A stretch of DNA of 64,000 bases, taken from Gammaproteobacteria bacterium (lineage in GTDB: Bacteria > Pseudomonadota > Gammaproteobacteria > Berkiellales > Berkiellaceae). Position 1 is the first letter of the stretch; every line of letters begins with the position of its first letter. Where the stretch lies: NCBI GenBank assembly GCA_016191245.1, contig JACPOY010000020.1, forward strand, positions 1 to 64,000, read 5' to 3'. The translations under genes were made by a program, and so were the position numbers. The notes below the pieces were generated by a model, which made no database searches, had not been told where the DNA came from, and was given only the letters and a program-made list of their open reading frames with translations. Below are positions 7,831 through 17,427 of this stretch, piece after piece.

Positions 7831-9801
7831 CTAATTTGATTTAGATCCTTTTTCTTTTAGCATTTTCTCAGCAAGTTCAACTCTTTCAAATGCAGAAGCT
7901 GTTTGAATTGTTAATGATTCCAAAAGGGTGTCTTCTTCAGCGCTAAAAGTACGGTCGAGTTCTTTAGGGATAATGCCAAGCACGCCAAAAGTAAGTTCTC
8001 CATTTGATATTGGTATGTAATATCCTCTGGCGCTGGGCATAGTATCGGTGCCCAAACCGGCAACTTGATGATGTTTATAGGCCCATGTTGCAACGCTTTC
8101 TTCTTTAAGTTCAGTTTTAATACCTGGATGAGAAACTATTTCAAGATTGTTTTCTTCATTGGGGAGCCACACGGTCGCCGCACAATCAAAAATTTCACCA
8201 ATATGATGTGAAAGAACTTTAGCAATTTTAGCTTTACCTGGCGTTACAATTAATTTGCGACTGAGGTTATAAAGTTCAGCGGTATAGCGTTCTCTTTGCC
8301 TTGTATAGATATTCTGTTGCTGCAACCTTGATGTTTGCGTGCTTATCACCAGACCAGTTAAAAGTAATACACTTAATGTAATAATGTCGCGCAGGTGATA
8401 GGTGGCCAAGTTATAATAAGGGTAGATAAAGAAAAAGTTGTAACAGATGACAGATAATAATGCAGCTAAAACGGCAGATCCTCGTTCATTACTGGTCGCA
8501 ACTATTACTACACCCGTAAGATATATCATAAGCACAGTTTCAGGCTCTAACCAATCACGAGCTGGAAGACCAAAGATGGTGCACAATGCAATGATGAACA
8601 TTGTATTGAGAATAGATAGCCACGAAGATGGGGTTGATCTTTGCATTTTTAATTTAGGTACTGGCGTATCATCAGTGATAATATACACATCGACAGAACC
8701 ACTTTCTTCAATGATATCGTGAACCATAGAATGAACAAACCAACGCTTCCACTTAGGTATTGTTGATTTTCCAACTATAATTTTTGTAAAATTGTTTCTT
8801 TTTGCAAAATCAATAATGGCTTGAGTTGTGTTTGATTGTTGTTTGGTGACAACTTTGGCTCCTAATTGCTCAGCTAGACTTAATGTTTTCTTGATGAAGT
8901 TTTGCTCTTCTTTAGCAAGCGCATAGTGTTGATCATTTTCTATATGTAGTGCTGTCCATTGGCATTTAAGCTTTGTTGCCAGCTGCTTGGCATTTCTGAC
9001 AAGTTTTGTAGATAAATTGCCAGGTCCAACACAGACTAATATTTTATCTGATATCGCTTGTCTTTTGCTTTGATATTTTTTGTAAATGTCACGTAGTGCA
9101 TCCACTCTTTCTGCCGTTCTTCGTAAGGCAACTTCGCGCAAAGCAATTAAGTTTTCAATTTTAAAAAAATGCTGAGCAGCTCGTTGCTTTGCAAACTCGC
9201 CAAGATAGACTTTCCCATCATTTAATCTTTCAATAATGACTTCTGAAGGAACATCGACGAGTACGATTTCATCAGCATTGTCGAAAATAGAATCAGGTAC
9301 GGTTTCTTTTACTTTGATTCCAGTTAAATTAGCAACAACATCATTTAGACTCTCAAGATGTTGTACATTGACTGTTGTGTAAACATCAATACCACATTCT
9401 AATAATTCTTGCACATCCTGCCATCGTTTAGGATGGCGAGAGCCTATCGCGTTGGTGTGGGCAAGCTCATCAACCAATAAAATACTAGGCTTACGCTCAA
9501 TAGCTGCATCTATATCAAGTTCTTTTATAGTAATGCCCTGATATTGAATGTGTTTTAAAGGAAGGCGGGGTAGGCCCTCAAGAAGTCGATTCGTTTCAGA
9601 GCGACCGTGAGTTTCAATAATACCTGCTACGACATCCACATTCTCCCTGCGCTTTTCTTGAGCTGATGAAAGCATGGCATAAGTTTTTCCAGAACCTGCG
9701 CAAGCTCCAAAAAAAATTTTTAATTTCCCACGTCCTAAATGCTTTGACTCTTCCTTAACTTGACGTAGTAGTTGCTCTGGATCAGGTCTATCGTCTTCCA
9801 T
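7831..9801 (-). CDS. kdpD: KdpD-type potassium sensor lacking the histidine kinase domain
   Basis: This 656-residue protein has all input domains of KdpD but ends before the catalytic part. The N-terminal KdpD domain has Walker A GACAGSGKT (32-40) and LLVDELAHTN (108-117). A universal-stress-like domain starts near 250 (ILVCVGPGN). Four hydrophobic segments (about 400-495) match the DUF4118 sensor. A GAF-like domain follows (about 510-645). The protein stops just after SAFERVELAEKM, where full-length KdpD (about 890 residues) continues into HisKA and HATPase domains. No phospho-acceptor histidine box is present, and no kdpE follows; the next gene is a convergent MFS gene. The gene starts 1 nt after kdpC. 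It may act as a potassium or nucleotide-binding regulator without phosphotransfer, or signal through an unlinked kinase, or be decaying. Confidence 0.9.
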   Translation of the reverse strand: MEDDRPDPEQLLRQVKEESKHLGRGKLKIFFGACAGSGKTYAMLSSAQEKRRENVDVVAGIIETHGRSETNRLLEGLPRLPLKHIQYQGITIKELDIDAAIERKPSILLVDELAHTNAIGSRHPKRWQDVQELLECGIDVYTTVNVQHLESLNDVVANLTGIKVKETVPDSIFDNADEIVLVDVPSEVIIERLNDGKVYLGEFAKQRAAQHFFKIENLIALREVALRRTAERVDALRDIYKKYQSKRQAISDKILVCVGPGNLSTKLVRNAKQLATKLKCQWTALHIENDQHYALAKEEQNFIKKTLSLAEQLGAKVVTKQQSNTTQAIIDFAKRNNFTKIIVGKSTIPKWKRWFVHSMVHDIIEESGSVDVYIITDDTPVPKLKMQRSTPSSWLSILNTMFIIALCTIFGLPARDWLEPETVLMIYLTGVVIVATSNERGSAVLAALLSVICYNFFFIYPYYNLATYHLRDIITLSVLLLTGLVISTQTSRLQQQNIYTRQRERYTAELYNLSRKLIVTPGKAKIAKVLSHHIGEIFDCAATVWLPNEENNLEIVSHPGIKTELKEESVATWAYKHHQVAGLGTDTMPSARGYYIPISNGELTFGVLGIIPKELDRTFSAEEDTLLESLTIQTASAFERVELAEKMLKEKGSKSN

Positions 9802-9802
9802 A

Positions 9803-10393
9803 TTATAATTTACTTATTTCATCTAAACTGATATTAAGTTCAACAACATTGACACGCGTTTCACCTAAGAAACCAAATTGTCGGTTTACCTTTGCATATT
9901 CAATTAAATCATAGACAATTTTTTCATCTAAGTTACGTGCTTTCGCTACGCGTGCTACCTGAAAATGTGCACCAGCAACGGTAATATCAGGATCTAACCC
10001 GCTAGCAGAGGAGGTTACCAAATCAACCGGTATAGGTTCACTTGAAGAAGTTGAATATTGATGAAGTTGTGAAATGCGCTTATTCACGTTTGTTAATAAA
10101 ATGGGATTGGCAGAACTTAAATTAGAGCCTGCGGATGCTGCTCCATCATAAGGTATACTTGTCGCAGATGGTCTGCTCCAAAAATATTTTTCACTAGCAA
10201 ATTCTTGACCAATCAATCGTGAGCCAATAACTTTTTGGTTTTTGATAATTAAACTGCCATTAGATCTCACCGGAAATAAACTTTGATTAATCAGCGTGAC
10301 AACACCAGGATAAATAAGTCCAAAGAAGATAGATAACGATATTAATATCGCACTGGCTGGCCATATCTGATTTGAAATTGTACTTTTGTCCAT
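9803..10393 (-). CDS. kdpC: Potassium-transporting ATPase subunit C
   Basis: This 196-residue protein is the usual length for KdpC. One N-terminal hydrophobic segment (about 12-33) includes the FGLIYPGVVTLI core seen in the family. A periplasmic domain follows with QEFASEKYFWSRPSA, the serine- and asparagine-rich SNLSSANP, and VTSSASGLDPDITVAGA. It ends with LGETRVNVVELN, near the usual C-terminus. KdpC holds the KdpFABC complex together and supports high-affinity ATP binding. It lies 7 nt after kdpB in the operon and 1 nt before kdpD. Confidence 0.95.
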   Translation of the reverse strand: MDKSTISNQIWPASAILISLSIFFGLIYPGVVTLINQSLFPVRSNGSLIIKNQKVIGSRLIGQEFASEKYFWSRPSATSIPYDGAASAGSNLSSANPILLTNVNKRISQLHQYSTSSSEPIPVDLVTSSASGLDPDITVAGAHFQVARVAKARNLDEKIVYDLIEYAKVNRQFGFLGETRVNVVELNISLDEISKL

Positions 10394-10400
10394 GAGAAAC

Positions 10401-12464
10401 CTATATTAAAGATACCGCTTTAATCAATAAATCAATGAATTTGATCCCAAAAAAGGGAATAATGAGACCACCCAAACCATAAATTAATGTATTTCGCAGT
10501 AGTAACGCATCAGGCGTTGCAGCTCGATATTTCACGCCTCTTAATGCAAGAGGGATCAAAAATATGATACTAAGTGCATTAAAAATCACGGCTGATAAAA
10601 TAGCACTGTGCGCACTGGATAGGTGCATGATATTAAAATATTTTAATCCTGGGACTGTATTAGCAAAAGCAGCAGGAATAATAGCAAAATATTTTGCTAC
10701 ATCATTTGATATGCTAAAAGTGGTGAGAGCGCCTCTTGTAATCAATAACTGTTTTCCAATTTTTACTATTTCGATGAGTTTGGTTGGATCAGAATCTAAA
10801 TCAACCATGTTAGCTGCTTCTTTTGCAGCTTGTGTGCCACTATTCATGGCAACGGCAACATCAGTTTGTGCAAGAGCCGGCGCATCATTGGTGCCATCAC
10901 CTACCATGGCAACAAGTTGACCATTTTCTTGAAATTTTCTGATAAGTTTTAGTTTTATTTCAGGTGTGGCTTCTGCATGAAAGTCATCAACCCCAGCTTC
11001 ATTACCGATGGTTGCTGCTGTTAGTGCATTATCACCAGTAATCATAATGCTTTTGATACCCATCAAACGAAGTTCAGCAAGGCGCTCTTTGATACCAGGT
11101 TTGATAATATCTTTAAGTTCCACAGCACCTAGCATTCTCACGCCATTGAGAATCAAAAGTGGTGTGCTACCAGCTCTTGAAATATCCTCAACCTTTTTAA
11201 TGATGGTATCATCAATGGTTCCATTTTGACTTTGTATAAGATGAACAATTTTATCTACTGCGCCTTTTACTATTTGTTGGCCGTCAATCTCTATGCCACT
11301 CATGCGAGTTTCGGCTGAAAAGGGAATAAAATTAGCTGTTAGTTGAGAAATATCTGTGGGGTTGACGTTATACGTACCGCGTGCCAATTGAACAATACTT
11401 TTTCCTTCTGGCGTTTCGTCGGCTAAAGAAGAAACTTCAGCAGCTTGCGCTATCTCATCAATAGTGATGCCACGCGCAGGATAAAAAGCAATTGCCTGAC
11501 GATTTCCAATGGTGATGGTGCCGGTTTTATCAAGAAGCAATATGCTAACATCTCCTGCAGCTTCAACGGCACGGCCAGAAGTTGCTATCACATTATTTTG
11601 AATAAGTCTGTCCATCCCGGCAATGCCAATCGCTGAAAGCAATCCCCCTATGGTGGTAGGAATCAAACAAACAAGTAATGAAACTAATATGGTAACAGTC
11701 ACAGGGATCCCATGACCGCTTCTCTCAATACTAAAAAGAGAGAAAGGTAATAAGGTCATGACTACGATTAAAAAAATAAGCGACATGCCAGCAAGTAAAA
11801 TACTCAATGCGACTTCATTTGGTGTTTTTTGTCTTTTGGCGCATTCTACTAATGAAATCATTCGTTCAAGAAATGTTTCCCCAGGATTGGAGGTTATCCG
11901 AATAATCAAGCAATCTGATAAAACAACCGTCCCCCCCGTAACTGAATCTCTATCAGCGCCACTTTCTCTGATAACTGGCGCGCTTTCTCCTGTGATAGCG
12001 CTTTCGTCAACAGAAGCAACACCACGAATAACTTGACCGTCTCCAGGGATGACATCACCGGCTTCAACCAAGACGATATCATCATAGTGAAGCTGTGTGG
12101 CGGGTACGAGTACAAAATTTTTATCATCAATACTTTTAATTTTTTTTGCTTGAACTTCGCGGCGAGCTTTTTTGAGCGTTTCTGCTTGAGCTTTGCCTCT
12201 TCTTTCTGCGATGGACTCAGAAAAATTAGCAAAGATAACAGTAAACCAAAGCCATAAAGTGATTTGCAGTATAAATTGAGAATTTTCTTTTACCGGGGAA
12301 AACAAAGAATATCCATAAATAAAAGTCGTTAACAAGCAACCTATATAGGTTACAAACATCACAGGATTTTTTATTTGATGTTGAGGAGTAAGATGAAGGA
12401 TAGCCTGCAATAGGCAAGGGAAAATAGCACTTTTCGTTATTTTTTTCTTTTTTTCTGTTGTCAT
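10401..12464 (-). CDS. kdpB: Potassium-transporting P-type ATPase subunit B
   Basis: This 687-residue protein is the ATP-hydrolysing subunit of the KdpFABC potassium pump. The actuator motif TGES is at 158-161. The phosphorylation loop [13 protein letters not shown] starts at 312, with Asp312 the phosphorylated residue. The hinge [21 protein letters not shown] lies in the last third. Membrane helices occur at about 35-85, 220-285 and 575-687. Everything needed for activity is present. A run of seven G (minus strand, 11931-11937) falls inside the codons of SVTGGTV; it is in frame here. The gene starts 3 nt after kdpA ends. Confidence 0.96.
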   Translation of the reverse strand: MTTEKKKKITKSAIFPCLLQAILHLTPQHQIKNPVMFVTYIGCLLTTFIYGYSLFSPVKENSQFILQITLWLWFTVIFANFSESIAERRGKAQAETLKKARREVQAKKIKSIDDKNFVLVPATQLHYDDIVLVEAGDVIPGDGQVIRGVASVDESAITGESAPVIRESGADRDSVTGGTVVLSDCLIIRITSNPGETFLERMISLVECAKRQKTPNEVALSILLAGMSLIFLIVVMTLLPFSLFSIERSGHGIPVTVTILVSLLVCLIPTTIGGLLSAIGIAGMDRLIQNNVIATSGRAVEAAGDVSILLLDKTGTITIGNRQAIAFYPARGITIDEIAQAAEVSSLADETPEGKSIVQLARGTYNVNPTDISQLTANFIPFSAETRMSGIEIDGQQIVKGAVDKIVHLIQSQNGTIDDTIIKKVEDISRAGSTPLLILNGVRMLGAVELKDIIKPGIKERLAELRLMGIKSIMITGDNALTAATIGNEAGVDDFHAEATPEIKLKLIRKFQENGQLVAMVGDGTNDAPALAQTDVAVAMNSGTQAAKEAANMVDLDSDPTKLIEIVKIGKQLLITRGALTTFSISNDVAKYFAIIPAAFANTVPGLKYFNIMHLSSAHSAILSAVIFNALSIIFLIPLALRGVKYRAATPDALLLRNTLIYGLGGLIIPFFGIKFIDLLIKAVSLI

Positions 12465-12467
12465 CGA

Positions 12468-14225
12468 TTATTTCCCTAAACGGAAATATTCAGAAACGGG
12501 AGCCAAGGTAATAGCTGGCAGATAGGTTAATACACCCACCAGAAATATGACGCCTATTAAAAATGAAATAAATAATAAGGAATGAGTAGACATTGAGTTA
12601 CCATTTATGGGTGTTACATTTTTTTCTGCCATACTGCCTGCGATAGCAAGAACAGGGATAATTGTCCAAAAACGACCAAACAACATGCTGATACCAAGGA
12701 GTGTATTATAAAATGGCGTATTGGCATTCAATCCTGCGAATGAGCTACCATTGTTGCCCGATGTAGATGCAAATGCATATAGGATTTCACTCAATCCTTG
12801 CGCACCAGGGTTGAAAATGCTAAATGTTCCTGCACGGGTCATGACAGCACATGCGCTGCCAAATAATAAAATCATCACCGGAACAAAAATACCGATTGAA
12901 GCCATTTTAATTTCAAAAGTTTGAATTTTCTTTCCCAGATATTCGGGGGTTCTACCTACCATCAAGCCTGAAATAAATACGGTGATAAATACAAAAAGTA
13001 AAATGCCATATAATCCAGAACCGACGCCTCCAAAAATAACTTCACTGAGCAATAAAAAGATAAGAGGAATCAGTCCACCTAGTGGTGTATAAGAATCATG
13101 CATTGAATTGACGGAGCCATTTGACGTTGCAGTCGTTGCGCTTGCCCATAACGCCGAATTGACTATCCCAAAGCGGACTTCTTTGCCTTCCATATTTCCG
13201 CCCATTTGTGCCTTGCTAGATTGTTGATCAATATTAAGATATGAAAGCCGTGGATTTCCCTTTTGTTCTTGGCAAATCCCGTATAAAGACAGCGGAATAA
13301 AAATAACAGTCATACAAATTAAAATAGCCCATCCTTGTCGTCTATCATTTACCATTACGCCGAATGTGTAACACAAAGAGGCTGCGATGAGCATGATGGC
13401 AAGTAGTTCTAAATAATTAGAAAAGGGAGTTGGATTCTCAAAGGGATGTGCCGAATTTGTATTAAAAAATCCACCACCATTACTTCCAATTTGCTTAATG
13501 GCAACTTGTGATGCAACAGGACCTTGGGGAATTGTTTGTGTTGTAATTTCTTTGCCATCTTCAGTTTTGAGTGATTCAATTAAAGTTGCATTCACATAGG
13601 GTTTGAAATTTTGAATGACACCTTGGCTTCCAAGGAGAATGGCCAATAACAGCGAAAGTGGCAGCAAGATATAAAAATTACCGCGCATCCAATCAACCCA
13701 GAAATTCCCTATGGTTTTGCTATTTCTGCGTGAAAGAGAGCGCACAAAAGCGATGGCAACAGCTAATCCCATACTCGCCGATAGAAAGTTTTGGACTGTC
13801 AGTCCAAACATTTGAGAGAAGTTGCTTAGTGTACTTTCGCCAGCGTAGGATTGCCAATTGGTGTTTGTAATAAAACTGGTTGCGATATTAAAGGCTAAAT
13901 CATTTGAAAGATTGGGAAAGTGTTGCGGGTTTAATGGCAAATTTCCTTGAAATCTTAAGATAGCAAATAATAATAAAAAGCCACCAAAACTGGATACTAA
14001 AACAGCGCAGGCATATTCTTTCCAGGTCATTTCTTTCATTTGATCAATTCTAGCGATTTTGTAACAAAAATCTTCGACAGGCCCTAATATGTGTTCAAGC
14101 ATCACAAATTGTCCGCTATATACTCTGGCCATATAATTTCCAAGAGGCTTGACCAATATCAGTAAAGGAACTAAGAAAGAAATATACTGAACAAAGCCAT
14201 TGATGTTGAGAAAAAAATGACTCAC
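12468..14225 (-). CDS. kdpA: Potassium-transporting ATPase subunit A (channel subunit)
   Basis: This 585-residue protein is the potassium-selective membrane subunit. Four selectivity-filter-like loops of the SKT superfamily are recognisable: TNTNWQSYAGE, GSNGGGFFNTNSAHPFENP, TSNGSVNSMHDSYTPLGG and TSGNNGSSFAGLNANTPF. Ten or so hydrophobic helices are spread along the chain. It starts with GTG at 14225, overlapping the kdpF stop by 4 nt (GTGA), which implies translational coupling. The third-loop region has an inserted periplasmic part like that of other proteobacterial KdpA. Confidence 0.96.
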   Translation of the reverse strand: MSHFFLNINGFVQYISFLVPLLILVKPLGNYMARVYSGQFVMLEHILGPVEDFCYKIARIDQMKEMTWKEYACAVLVSSFGGFLLLFAILRFQGNLPLNPQHFPNLSNDLAFNIATSFITNTNWQSYAGESTLSNFSQMFGLTVQNFLSASMGLAVAIAFVRSLSRRNSKTIGNFWVDWMRGNFYILLPLSLLLAILLGSQGVIQNFKPYVNATLIESLKTEDGKEITTQTIPQGPVASQVAIKQIGSNGGGFFNTNSAHPFENPTPFSNYLELLAIMLIAASLCYTFGVMVNDRRQGWAILICMTVIFIPLSLYGICQEQKGNPRLSYLNIDQQSSKAQMGGNMEGKEVRFGIVNSALWASATTATSNGSVNSMHDSYTPLGGLIPLIFLLLSEVIFGGVGSGLYGILLFVFITVFISGLMVGRTPEYLGKKIQTFEIKMASIGIFVPVMILLFGSACAVMTRAGTFSIFNPGAQGLSEILYAFASTSGNNGSSFAGLNANTPFYNTLLGISMLFGRFWTIIPVLAIAGSMAEKNVTPINGNSMSTHSLLFISFLIGVIFLVGVLTYLPAITLAPVSEYFRLGK

Positions 14226-14314
14226 AGAAATATCTCCGGTTTAAGTAAAGCAACTACAAGATAAACAATCAGAAAAAGACCTGTAATGCCAGAGATAATA
14301 TAGATAATGTCCAT
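14222..14314 (-). CDS. kdpF: KdpF small membrane subunit
   Basis: This is a 30-residue ORF, MDIIYIISGITGLFLIVYLV followed by VALLKPEIFL. It has one hydrophobic helix followed by the family's typical ALL-(K/R)-PE-x-F ending. KdpF stabilises the KdpABC complex in the membrane. It begins 4 nt after the stop of another tiny ORF and its stop overlaps the kdpA start. Position and sequence together make the call safe in spite of its size. Confidence 0.92.
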   Translation of the reverse strand: MDIIYIISGITGLFLIVYLVVALLKPEIFL

Positions 14315-14318
14315 AGGA

Positions 14319-14396
14319 TTATTTTAATCCTTCGCTTAAATAAATAAGACCTAGACTTAATGCAAAGAATATAAATGTAATGAATAGGTAAATCAC
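14319..14396 (-). CDS. Tiny hydrophobic ORF leading the kdp operon
   Basis: This is a 25-residue reading frame with a GTG start, V/M-IYLFITFIFFALSLGLIY then LSEGLK. Its single hydrophobic helix is followed by a short polar tail. Short membrane peptides with an FFAL-S-x-G-x-x-Y core are commonly encoded just before kdpF in other bacteria, which supports it as real. It stops 4 nt before kdpF. The start codon is uncertain because the ribosome site is weak. It could be a leader or a further small subunit. Confidence 0.55.
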   Translation of the reverse strand: MIYLFITFIFFALSLGLIYLSEGLK

Positions 14397-14545
14397 AGCT
14401 AGGCTCTGTTTATCAATCTGTTACTTTAAACATATATGAAACGAGGAGGAGATGCTATTTTTTAAGCAAGTAACTATGATATTTTTGTTTTAGCTTTAAC
14501 TTAAAAATGGATTATTCATGTTAGTTAATTTACCTGGTAAATATT

Positions 14546-15667
14546 ATGATTATATTTCTTAATGGTGCCCCTTCTTCAGGTAAATCTGTGATTGCGCGCG
14601 AATTGATGCGCCAATCTGAAAGACCATTTTTATATTACTCAATCGATCATTTAGTGAATTTCTGGATAGATGAGAAATTTGTCGCTTTTGAAGATGAACC
14701 AAAATCTTGGTTTTTCCATCAACATATTCTAGACACCGAAGAAATACCAGGGGCCACTGTTGAAGGCCCTCATGCCAATCAGCTTCACTGGGATATGATT
14801 GATGCGCTGAAAGTTTTTATACAAAAAGGGTATGATCTCATCATCGATGAAGTATTATGGAAAAGAGATATATTTCAACGCTATACCAATGCATTATGCC
14901 AAGCAGATAAAGTTTATCTCGTCAAAATTATTTGTGATCTCATTGAATGTGAACGCAGAGAAAGTTTACGAAAAGATAGATATATCGGTTTGGCGAGAGA
15001 ATTATATGAAAAAGTATATGTTGAACCGCCAGGGTATGATTTGGAAATTGACACAACTGCAATATCTCCCCAAATCAGTGCCAAGCAAATATTGCAGTTT
15101 GTTGAAAAAAATGAAAAGCCACAGGCTTTTCTTGATACGATACGCCAGGATTTAAGTTTCAAGCCACTGCTTCCAGAGTATTACCATTTAATGCAAAAAT
15201 GGATCAACACACCACATGTGGCCACATGGTGGGGAGAAGGTAAAACATGGAGTTTTGAGGATATTGAATCAAAGTATGATTCATATGTTCATGGCTTTAA
15301 AGAAATTAATGGTAAAAAAAGACCCATCAAAGGATATGTTATTTTTTGCGATAATATACCAATAGGATATATTCAATACTATGATGCCTATCATTTTCCA
15401 CGAGATGGTTATCAGCTTTTGAATTTACCACCATCACTGGCCTCGATTGATCTTTTTATCGGCGAGCCAGAGTATTTAGGGAAAGGTTTAGGAGTCGCCT
15501 TACTCAAACAATTTATCACGCAATTTGTGTGGCAGCATTTTGATAATTGCTTTGTGGATGCAGATGCCAATAATGCGCAAGCTATTCACACCTATATCAA
15601 AGCAGGATTTTCTATTCACAAAGAGCTCAGTAGTACAAAAATTATTTGTTTGTTAAGAAAAAAATAA
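14546..15667 (+). CDS. Fusion of chloramphenicol-phosphotransferase-like kinase and GNAT acetyltransferase
   Basis: A 373-residue two-domain protein. Residues 1-190 form a P-loop kinase of the chloramphenicol 3-O-phosphotransferase type: Walker A GAPSSGKS at 7-14, then YYSIDHLV, EGPHANQLH and the DEVLW stretch near 100. Residues about 200-373 form a GNAT acetyltransferase of the AAC(6')/siderophore-acetyltransferase type: PHVATWWGEGKTW at the start, IGYIQYY, the acetyl-CoA loop with EYLGKGLGVALL, and a final AIHTYIKAGF. The two families each include antibiotic-modifying enzymes, and joining them in one chain is unusual. There is one continuous frame with no stop or shift. The gene is divergent from kdp and ends in a bidirectional terminator. 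Activity against drugs is an inference from family membership only. Confidence 0.8.
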   Translation: MIIFLNGAPSSGKSVIARELMRQSERPFLYYSIDHLVNFWIDEKFVAFEDEPKSWFFHQHILDTEEIPGATVEGPHANQLHWDMIDALKVFIQKGYDLIIDEVLWKRDIFQRYTNALCQADKVYLVKIICDLIECERRESLRKDRYIGLARELYEKVYVEPPGYDLEIDTTAISPQISAKQILQFVEKNEKPQAFLDTIRQDLSFKPLLPEYYHLMQKWINTPHVATWWGEGKTWSFEDIESKYDSYVHGFKEINGKKRPIKGYVIFCDNIPIGYIQYYDAYHFPRDGYQLLNLPPSLASIDLFIGEPEYLGKGLGVALLKQFITQFVWQHFDNCFVDADANNAQAIHTYIKAGFSIHKELSSTKIICLLRKK

Positions 15668-15688
15668 AAGGAGGCAAAGGCCTCCTTT
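15667..15688. terminator. Bidirectional intrinsic terminator
   Basis: AAAGGAGGC and GCCTCCTTT form a 9-bp stem around an AAAG loop. A-rich sequence lies to the left and T-rich sequence to the right, so it can end transcripts from both the fusion gene on the plus strand and the TPM-domain gene on the minus strand. It overlaps both stop codons. Confidence 0.85.
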
Positions 15689-16295
15689 ATGATTTATTGA
15701 GCGGCTTTTTGGGAATAGCTCTGACAAGAAAGACGACGACAATAAGCAAGATAACAAAAAGCGCGATATTGAAAAGCTGCTTGTTATTTGAGCCAGCTGC
15801 TTTCGTCGGTTTATTTGGAAATACTTTTTGATAGTAATAATAAACACCAGCTATCCCAATTCTTGCCATTTCATCATAATTTTTTTCGTGTAGTTTAATT
15901 TTGATATTGTCAGAAATATCTTTAAAGCTTTTAGCATCAAAAGCGGAGTTGATATTATTCGTCGTGCGTAATTCAACAACACCATTTTCTGTCACAATTA
16001 ATAATAATGCTCTTTTATCAACATTGGGTGCATTTTTAGCAAGCTGTTCATTGAATGCATTAACAACAGCCTCAGGTTGGCGACCGTAAAAATTAGGTAA
16101 TATAACAACTTCTAAATGAAATCCGTCCCTGGATTCTATTGCTCCTAATTCTTTCTCTAATTTTTCAGCCATCTCAGGGCTAACGACTTTTGCATTATCT
16201 TGAAGAAAAGAAGCGCCATATGAAGATGAAGAGAATAAAAATAAAATTATACTTAATAACAGTATGGGTCGATAACCAAAGCTATTCAGATTCAT
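15687..16295 (-). CDS. TPM-domain protein, secreted and membrane-anchored
   Basis: A 202-residue protein. Residues 1-27 form a signal peptide (hydrophobic PILLLSIILFLF core, SSSSYGA end). A TPM domain spans about 28-150, with FLQDNAKVVSPEMAEKLEKE, then VVILPNFYGRQPE and ALLLIVTENGVVELRTTNNI, the strand-helix pattern of this family (formerly called a phosphatase domain). A C-terminal hydrophobic helix (about 175-192) and a basic tail would anchor it, so the domain faces the periplasm. Its function is not established in the family; relatives are linked to membrane or photosystem quality control. Confidence 0.8.
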   Translation of the reverse strand: MNLNSFGYRPILLLSIILFLFSSSSYGASFLQDNAKVVSPEMAEKLEKELGAIESRDGFHLEVVILPNFYGRQPEAVVNAFNEQLAKNAPNVDKRALLLIVTENGVVELRTTNNINSAFDAKSFKDISDNIKIKLHEKNYDEMARIGIAGVYYYYQKVFPNKPTKAAGSNNKQLFNIALFVILLIVVVFLVRAIPKKPLNKS

Positions 16296-16467
16296 ATTTA
16301 TAATCCTTACCCATTATTTTTCAAAGCATAGCCAATCATCATTAATACATCCAATTTTATTCACATTGAACTGCTTTAATCAGCAGTTAGTTAATTTTAC
16401 AGCAATTTGAGTTATTTGTTTGAGTGCTATAATTTTTGATATTCCTCTGGCTTTTAAGTATTTTACA

Positions 16468-17427
16468 ATGCGTAATTGGTATATAAGTATTGTCATCATA
16501 TTTTTGATGAGTTCGTCTTTTGCACAAGATCAAGATGTTGTTGTTAAAACGGTAAGAACGGTAGAGCCATTTACACGCCACGTTCCTTGGGAAATTGATT
16601 TAGGCGAAACTGGTAAAGTTGAAATTAAGATCAAAAGTGAATGGGGTTTACCACTTGTAGAAGCGACAATTAATGGTCAAGGACCTTTTAAGTTTTTATT
16701 TGATACTGGCGCAGATTCTAGCATTCTATCCTACGAATTGGTGAAAAAACTAAACTTAATACCTATTGAAACCAAGAAGAAAATATTTCATACCGCTCAT
16801 AAAAAAGCCGAAGTTGATACAGCACTTTATATTATTGATCATCTAAAAATGGGTGGCGCTGAATTAAAAGATGCACCTTTTGTCGCATCAAATACAGCAA
16901 CAGATGATTTCCAAGTATTAAAGCATCTGCAGGTAGTTGGTGTGATAGGCGCAAATTTATTTCATGATATTGTCTTGACATTGGATTTAGGACAACAAAA
17001 AGTAATATTGCAAAACCATCAAGAAAAGGGCATTTCTGGGCAAAAAGTCAAATTAGAAAAAAACTATTATTTACCGGTTGTTAAAGTTACAGTAAAGCGA
17101 AAAGATGGAAACTCAGATTACAATTTATTAGTGGATAGTGGTTATAGTGGCTTTATTAAAATGCCTATTTGCTTTAAATATCATGAAAAACCAAAGCAAA
17201 ATGAAGATGTGATGACCTATGATGCTTTTAATCAATCTGAGGGGGGATTTATTTCTGAATTAGATGGAATCTTGGAAATTGGTGATAAAAAGTTAGATTA
17301 TCCTCTTGTAAAATATACGCTAGGGGAATGCAAAGATCCTTCACGATGGGGTTTGATTGGCGCGGAATACCTGAAATATCAAAGTATGAGTATTGATCAA
17401 AAAAATAGAGAGCTTATTCTGCATTAG
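16468..17427 (+). CDS. Periplasmic retropepsin-like aspartic protease
   Basis: About 319 residues when started at the ATG at 16468. A TTG at 16420 would add 16 residues, but the ATG gives a clean signal peptide (MRNWYISIVIIFLMSSSFA). Two aspartic-protease half-sites are visible: LFDTGADSSIL (about 94-104) and LLVDSGYSGFI (about 226-236), the D-(T/S)-G signature occurring twice in one chain, as in bacterial double-domain retropepsins. The conserved IGANLF and LIGAEYL strands follow each half. It is predicted to cleave proteins in the periplasm or act as a binding protein. Its 3' end overlaps the convergent GDYXXLXY gene by 14 nt. Confidence 0.8.
   Translation: MRNWYISIVIIFLMSSSFAQDQDVVVKTVRTVEPFTRHVPWEIDLGETGKVEIKIKSEWGLPLVEATINGQGPFKFLFDTGADSSILSYELVKKLNLIPIETKKKIFHTAHKKAEVDTALYIIDHLKMGGAELKDAPFVASNTATDDFQVLKHLQVVGVIGANLFHDIVLTLDLGQQKVILQNHQEKGISGQKVKLEKNYYLPVVKVTVKRKDGNSDYNLLVDSGYSGFIKMPICFKYHEKPKQNEDVMTYDAFNQSEGGFISELDGILEIGDKKLDYPLVKYTLGECKDPSRWGLIGAEYLKYQSMSIDQKNRELILH

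Noticed and set aside
11931..11937. Seven-G run (minus strand) in kdpB as a contingency tract
   Set aside because: Seven is short for efficient slippage and the codons encode conserved residues of the actuator domain.
14451..14492. 13-codon ORF after a GAGGAGGAG stretch in the kdp divergent region
   Set aside because: The purine stretch is only 2 nt from the ATG, too near for efficient initiation, and the peptide is very short; probably chance or a leader at best.
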